From the NCBI RefSeq assembly GCF_001422925.1, contig NZ_LMNI01000012.1, forward strand, positions 248,345 through 312,344: 64,000 bases of DNA. The letters are read 5' to 3'. The translations under genes and the position numbers were made by a program. Position 1 is the stretch's first letter, and every line of letters begins with the position of its first letter. Source of the DNA: Microbacterium sp. Leaf288. Lineage in GTDB: Bacteria; Actinomycetota; Actinomycetes; Actinomycetales; Microbacteriaceae. Positions 61,180 to 64,000 of this stretch are shown here, one piece after another. The notes beneath the pieces were generated by a model. The model searched no databases, was not told where the DNA came from, and was given only the letters and a program-made list of their open reading frames with translations.

Positions 61180-61860
61180 CTAGACGACGGCGCCGGCGCG
61201 GTATCCGACACCGCGCACGGTCGTCACGATCTTGGGGTTGTCGGGGTCCATCTCGACCTTCGCCCGCAACCGCTGCACGTGGACGTTCACCAGGCGCGTG
61301 TCGGCCTTGTAGTGGTAGCCCCACACCTGCTCGAGCAGCATCTCGCGCGAGAACACCTGCTGCGGCTTGGATGCCAGGGCGACGAGCAGTTCGAATTCGA
61401 GGGGGGTCAGGGCGATCGGCCCGTCGCCGCGGCGCACCTCGTGCGCGGCGACGTCGACGGTGAGGTCGCCGATCCGCAGCGAGTCGTTCGCCGGCTGACT
61501 CGCCGGGCGCAGCCGGGTGCGGATGCGGGCGACGAGCTCCTTCGGGTTGAACGGCTTGACGATGTAGTCGTCGGCGCCCGACTCGAGGCCCTTCACGACG
61601 TCGGCGGTGTCGGTGCGGGCGGTGAGCATGATGATCGGGATGCCGGACTCCGCGCGGATCCGGGTGCAGATCTCGATGCCGTCCATGCCCGGCAGCATCA
61701 GGTCGAGGAGGATGAGATCAGGACGCTCGGTGCGCCACGCGTCGACAGCCTCTGCACCGTCCGCGCAGAAGACCGTCTCGAATCCCTCCGTGCGCAGCAC
61801 GATCCCGATCATCTCGGCAAGGGCGGTGTCATCGTCGACCACCAGGATGCGTGAAGTCAT
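61180..61860 (-). CDS. mtrA: Response regulator MtrA
   Basis: A 226-residue OmpR/PhoB-type regulator. The receiver domain (1-120) has the acidic pair DDD near residues 9-11, the phosphoacceptor Asp in LLDLMLPGMDG and the Lys of VKPFNPKEL. The winged-helix DNA-binding domain (about 130-225) has LTPLEFELLVALA and RLVNVHVQRLRAKVE. MtrA controls cell-wall, division and replication genes in actinobacteria. ATG 61860 has GAAGGAA upstream. First gene of mtrA-mtrB-lpqB; divergent from the repeat-tailed membrane protein across 243 nt in which I see no other gene. Confidence 0.96.
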   Translation of the reverse strand: MTSRILVVDDDTALAEMIGIVLRTEGFETVFCADGAEAVDAWRTERPDLILLDLMLPGMDGIEICTRIRAESGIPIIMLTARTDTADVVKGLESGADDYIVKPFNPKELVARIRTRLRPASQPANDSLRIGDLTVDVAAHEVRRGDGPIALTPLEFELLVALASKPQQVFSREMLLEQVWGYHYKADTRLVNVHVQRLRAKVEMDPDNPKIVTTVRGVGYRAGAVV

Positions 61861-62103
61861 CGCGCGCGTTCGTTCCTTCTGTCCAGGCGCAGAGGACGAC
61901 GTGCGCGTCCCCGTGCGCTTCCCACAGAGTAGTCGACCAGGGCTGTGGACCGGCCGAAGCTCGCCCGAACGCATACCGAGAAGCTCATCCACACAGCGGC
62001 TGCGGCATCCGTCCGATATGGAACGATAGGGGCAAGCGCCGTCCTGAAGGCGCGGCCGACGCGCCGCACAGCCCGCGACGCGCCGCCGACCGAGAGGGGA
62101 ATC

Positions 62104-63660
62104 GTGTCCGCATACCCGGCCTGGACGCCGGCGTCACGCCCCGGGATCATCCCGCTGCACCCGCTGTCGTTCGGCACGATCCTGGGCCGCTCGTTCTCGG
62201 CGCTGCGGCAGAACCCGCGCGTGCTGCTGGGCTTCGCGCTCGTCGTGCAGACGCTCGCGTACATCGTCGTCCTCGGCGGTGTGCTCGCCATCGGGTGGGC
62301 GTCGTTCTCGCGCCTTGACACACTGCGGCCGGGCACGGAGGAGTACGACACCGTCATGGCGGGGTCGATCGCGCTCACCGCCGTCGCCGGCATCGTGCTG
62401 TCGCTGGCCGCGGGCGCGCTCAGCGTCATCGTGCAGGGCATCGTCGTCGTCGAGGTGACACACGCCGCCGTCGCCGAGAAGCAGACCCTCGGCGCGCTCT
62501 GGCGTCAGGTCAAGCCGATCGCGTGGCGGCTCATCGGTTACTCGCTGCTCGTCGTCCTGGCGGTCATCGCGGTCGTCGCGGTGGTCGTGCTCGGGATCGT
62601 GGGCATCGCGATGGCGGCGCCGCCGGCGGCGATCCTGCTGACGATCCTCGTGATCCTCGCCGCGATCCCTCTCACGTGGTGGCTGATGATCAAGCTCCTG
62701 CTGGTGCCGGCCGCCATCATCATCGAGCACGCCACGATCCTCCAGGCGCTGTCGCGCTCGTGGACCCTCACGCGTCGGCGCTTCTGGCCGGCCCTGGGCA
62801 TCATCCTCGTGATCAGCGTCATCTTCGCGGCCGTCGCGCAGGTCGTGAGCCTGCCCATGAGCTTCCTCTCGATGGGGCTGACGACGATCATCGCCCCCAC
62901 GGGCGATCCCGAGCCGACGGCCATCATCGGCTTCATCGCCGCGACCCTGCTCACGCAGGTGCTCACGCTGCTCCTGCAGTCGGTCGCCGTCGTCGTGCAG
63001 TCCACCGCGACGGCGCTCATCTACATCGACTGCCGCATGCGCCGCGAAGGGCTCGACCTCGACCTGCTGGCCTACGTGGAGCGACGGGATGCCGGGGCCA
63101 CCGCTCTCGCCGATCCCTATCGCGAGCACATCGGGCGCGAGATCGCGCCGCGGGGTGTTCGCGGGGCATACCCGGTGCCCGGTCACGCACCGTACCCGCC
63201 CGGGTATGCGATCCCGGGGTACCCGCCCGCGCCGGCCGGCGCGGTGTTCTCCACGGCGCCGGCGCAGCCGGGCTACGGGCCACCCGCAGGATACGGACCG
63301 CAGCCGGGCCACGGCGTGCCGCCGGCGTACGGAGCACCTGGCCAGCAGGGCTACGGCGTGCCGCCCGGGTACGGCGCGCCGGCCCAGCCTGCGTACGGTG
63401 CCCCGGCACAGCCTGCCTACGGTGCGCCCGCGCAGCCGGCGTATGGTGCGCCCGCGCAGCCGGCGTATGGTGCGCCCGCGCAACCCGCCTACGGTGCGCC
63501 CGCCGACCGCCCCGCGGCCCCGGCGCCCGCGCAGCCGCCCGCGGCCACGGCCGACGCAGCCCCCGCACCGCCGGCGCCCGCGGACGAGCCCTCCCCCACC
63601 CGCTGGACCGCCCCCGGCGCCGCACCCGACGGCACCGACCGCGAGTCGCCGTGGGCCTGA
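62104..63660 (+). CDS. Polytopic membrane protein with Pro/Ala/Gly/Tyr repeat tail
   Basis: A 518-residue protein. About six transmembrane helices lie in residues 40-330, in an arrangement like the membrane domain of glycerophosphodiester phosphodiesterase-type proteins (YGAPxx-tailed actinobacterial members). The segment ILQALSRSWTLTRRRFWPALG is typical of that domain. From about residue 355 a low-complexity cytosolic tail follows, with the octapeptide GAPAQPAY repeated five times (63373-63492). The function is unknown; its place between mtrA and a DUF4129 gene is conserved in related genomes as I recall. GTG 62104 has GAGAGGGGA upstream. An upstream ATG (61945) is rejected as non-coding. 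Confidence 0.75.
   Translation: MSAYPAWTPASRPGIIPLHPLSFGTILGRSFSALRQNPRVLLGFALVVQTLAYIVVLGGVLAIGWASFSRLDTLRPGTEEYDTVMAGSIALTAVAGIVLSLAAGALSVIVQGIVVVEVTHAAVAEKQTLGALWRQVKPIAWRLIGYSLLVVLAVIAVVAVVVLGIVGIAMAAPPAAILLTILVILAAIPLTWWLMIKLLLVPAAIIIEHATILQALSRSWTLTRRRFWPALGIILVISVIFAAVAQVVSLPMSFLSMGLTTIIAPTGDPEPTAIIGFIAATLLTQVLTLLLQSVAVVVQSTATALIYIDCRMRREGLDLDLLAYVERRDAGATALADPYREHIGREIAPRGVRGAYPVPGHAPYPPGYAIPGYPPAPAGAVFSTAPAQPGYGPPAGYGPQPGHGVPPAYGAPGQQGYGVPPGYGAPAQPAYGAPAQPAYGAPAQPAYGAPAQPAYGAPAQPAYGAPADRPAAPAPAQPPAATADAAPAPPAPADEPSPTRWTAPGAAPDGTDRESPWA
63373..63492 (+). repeat. Five 24-bp tandem repeats encoding GAPAQPAY
   Basis: Five units in frame; the third and fourth (63421-63444 and 63445-63468) are identical at the base level and the others differ at a few third positions. 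A shorter sixth start follows. Copy number could vary by slippage without breaking the frame. Confidence 0.85.
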
Positions 63661-64000
63661 TCCCCGCCGCTGTGCGCGCGCTCGCGCGCGCGTACGACGC
63701 CGTCCCGCCGCTCACGCCGGACGGTGACGACGCGCGGCGGTGGGCGGAGCAGGAACTGTCGGACCCGGCGTACGACGTGGCCGAACCGACGCCGTTCGAC
63801 CGCATCGCGCGCGCCGTCGGCGACTTCATCGCGTCGCTGCTGAATCCGGACCTCTCCGGCGGATGGGGCTCGACGTTCGCGCTCGTCGCCGCGATCGTCG
63901 TCGCCGTCGTCATCATCGCGGCGTTCCTGCTGTGGGGCGTGCCGCGGGTGACCCGGCGTGCCGCGTCGCGGACGCCGCTCCTGTTCGGCGAGGCCGAGCA
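63651..64000 (+). CDS. DUF4129-family membrane protein, 5' part only
   Basis: Partial gene cut by the window end; about 116 codons are visible. Reading from GTG 63651 gives VGLIPAAVRALARAYDAV, then ARRWAEQELSDPAYD, and a single transmembrane helix near residues 83-103 (ALVAAIVVAVVIIAAFLLWGV). This matches the N-terminus of DUF4129 proteins found in the actinobacterial MoxR/DUF58/DUF4350 cluster. The start overlaps the previous stop by 10 nt, so the two are co-translated. I expect DUF4350, MoxR and DUF58 genes beyond the edge. Confidence 0.7.
   Translation, partial: MGLIPAAVRALARAYDAVPPLTPDGDDARRWAEQELSDPAYDVAEPTPFDRIARAVGDFIASLLNPDLSGGWGSTFALVAAIVVAVVIIAAFLLWGVPRVTRRAASRTPLLFGEAE

Noticed and set aside
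61945-62103. Upstream ATG extending the membrane protein by 53 residues
   Set aside because: The extension is Arg/Ala-rich, not family-like, and GTG 62104 has a good ribosome binding site.

Overview
The window looks like a chromosomal segment of a high-GC actinobacterium in the family Microbacteriaceae, most likely Microbacterium or a close relative. The evidence is roughly 70% GC, many GTG starts, many start codons placed about 6 nt after a TANNNT box (leaderless transcripts), a core gene order shared with other actinobacteria (sigR-rsrA, aroA-rsgA, whiB1-pdtaS, secA, hpf-comF-lpqB-mtrB-mtrA), mycothiol-type redox control and an E1/E2-fused alpha-ketoglutarate decarboxylase. I see no rRNA, tRNA, CRISPR array, insertion sequence or phage gene. 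No gene-free stretch exceeds about 300 bases.

1-18.7 kb holds mostly housekeeping and small accessory genes. These are a broken AbiEi-like fragment, a cytoplasmic M4 protease with its emfourin inhibitor, a GNAT acetyltransferase, an SDR/AlaX-like/uracil-DNA glycosylase operon, metY and metX (direct sulfhydrylation route to homocysteine), a Nudix hydrolase, an MFS exporter, a thiamine-binding protein, a GT87-type membrane glycosyltransferase, nnrD, an Old Yellow Enzyme, two CNNM/CorC membrane proteins in tandem, an LLM oxidoreductase and guaB1. From 18.8 to 24 kb lie kgd and an APC permease. From 24.1 to 28.9 kb is a lipid cluster (glpD-tetR divergent from an ADPS-like flavoprotein and a diacylglycerol kinase) with the same order as I recall for Mycobacterium Rv2249c-Rv2252.

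28.9-43.7 kb is the conserved actinobacterial block: rsrA-sigR, aroA-rsgA, bcp, whiB1, pdtaS, a SAF/CpaE-like pair, an HTH protein, an Rv3235-family protein, an aminotransferase and secA. In mycobacteria secA1 is followed directly by hpf. Here about 12 kb (43.97-56.05 kb) lies between them. It holds a PadR-associated operon with two MacB-type ABC exporters, a DEAD-box RNA helicase, a coiled-coil TPM-like remnant and a cytosine-deaminase-like amidohydrolase. The core order resumes with hpf, comF, lpqB, mtrB and mtrA, followed by a divergent membrane protein with Pro/Ala/Tyr repeats and the start of a DUF4129 gene cut by the window edge.

Two non-gene signals run through the whole window. The first is a short word, GGATGC followed by C or T, which I counted by eye about 84 times on both strands against roughly 22 expected from base composition. 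It occurs singly in genes and as head-to-head inverted pairs forming hairpins between convergent genes. The second is the regular placement of a -10 box about 6 nt before start codons.
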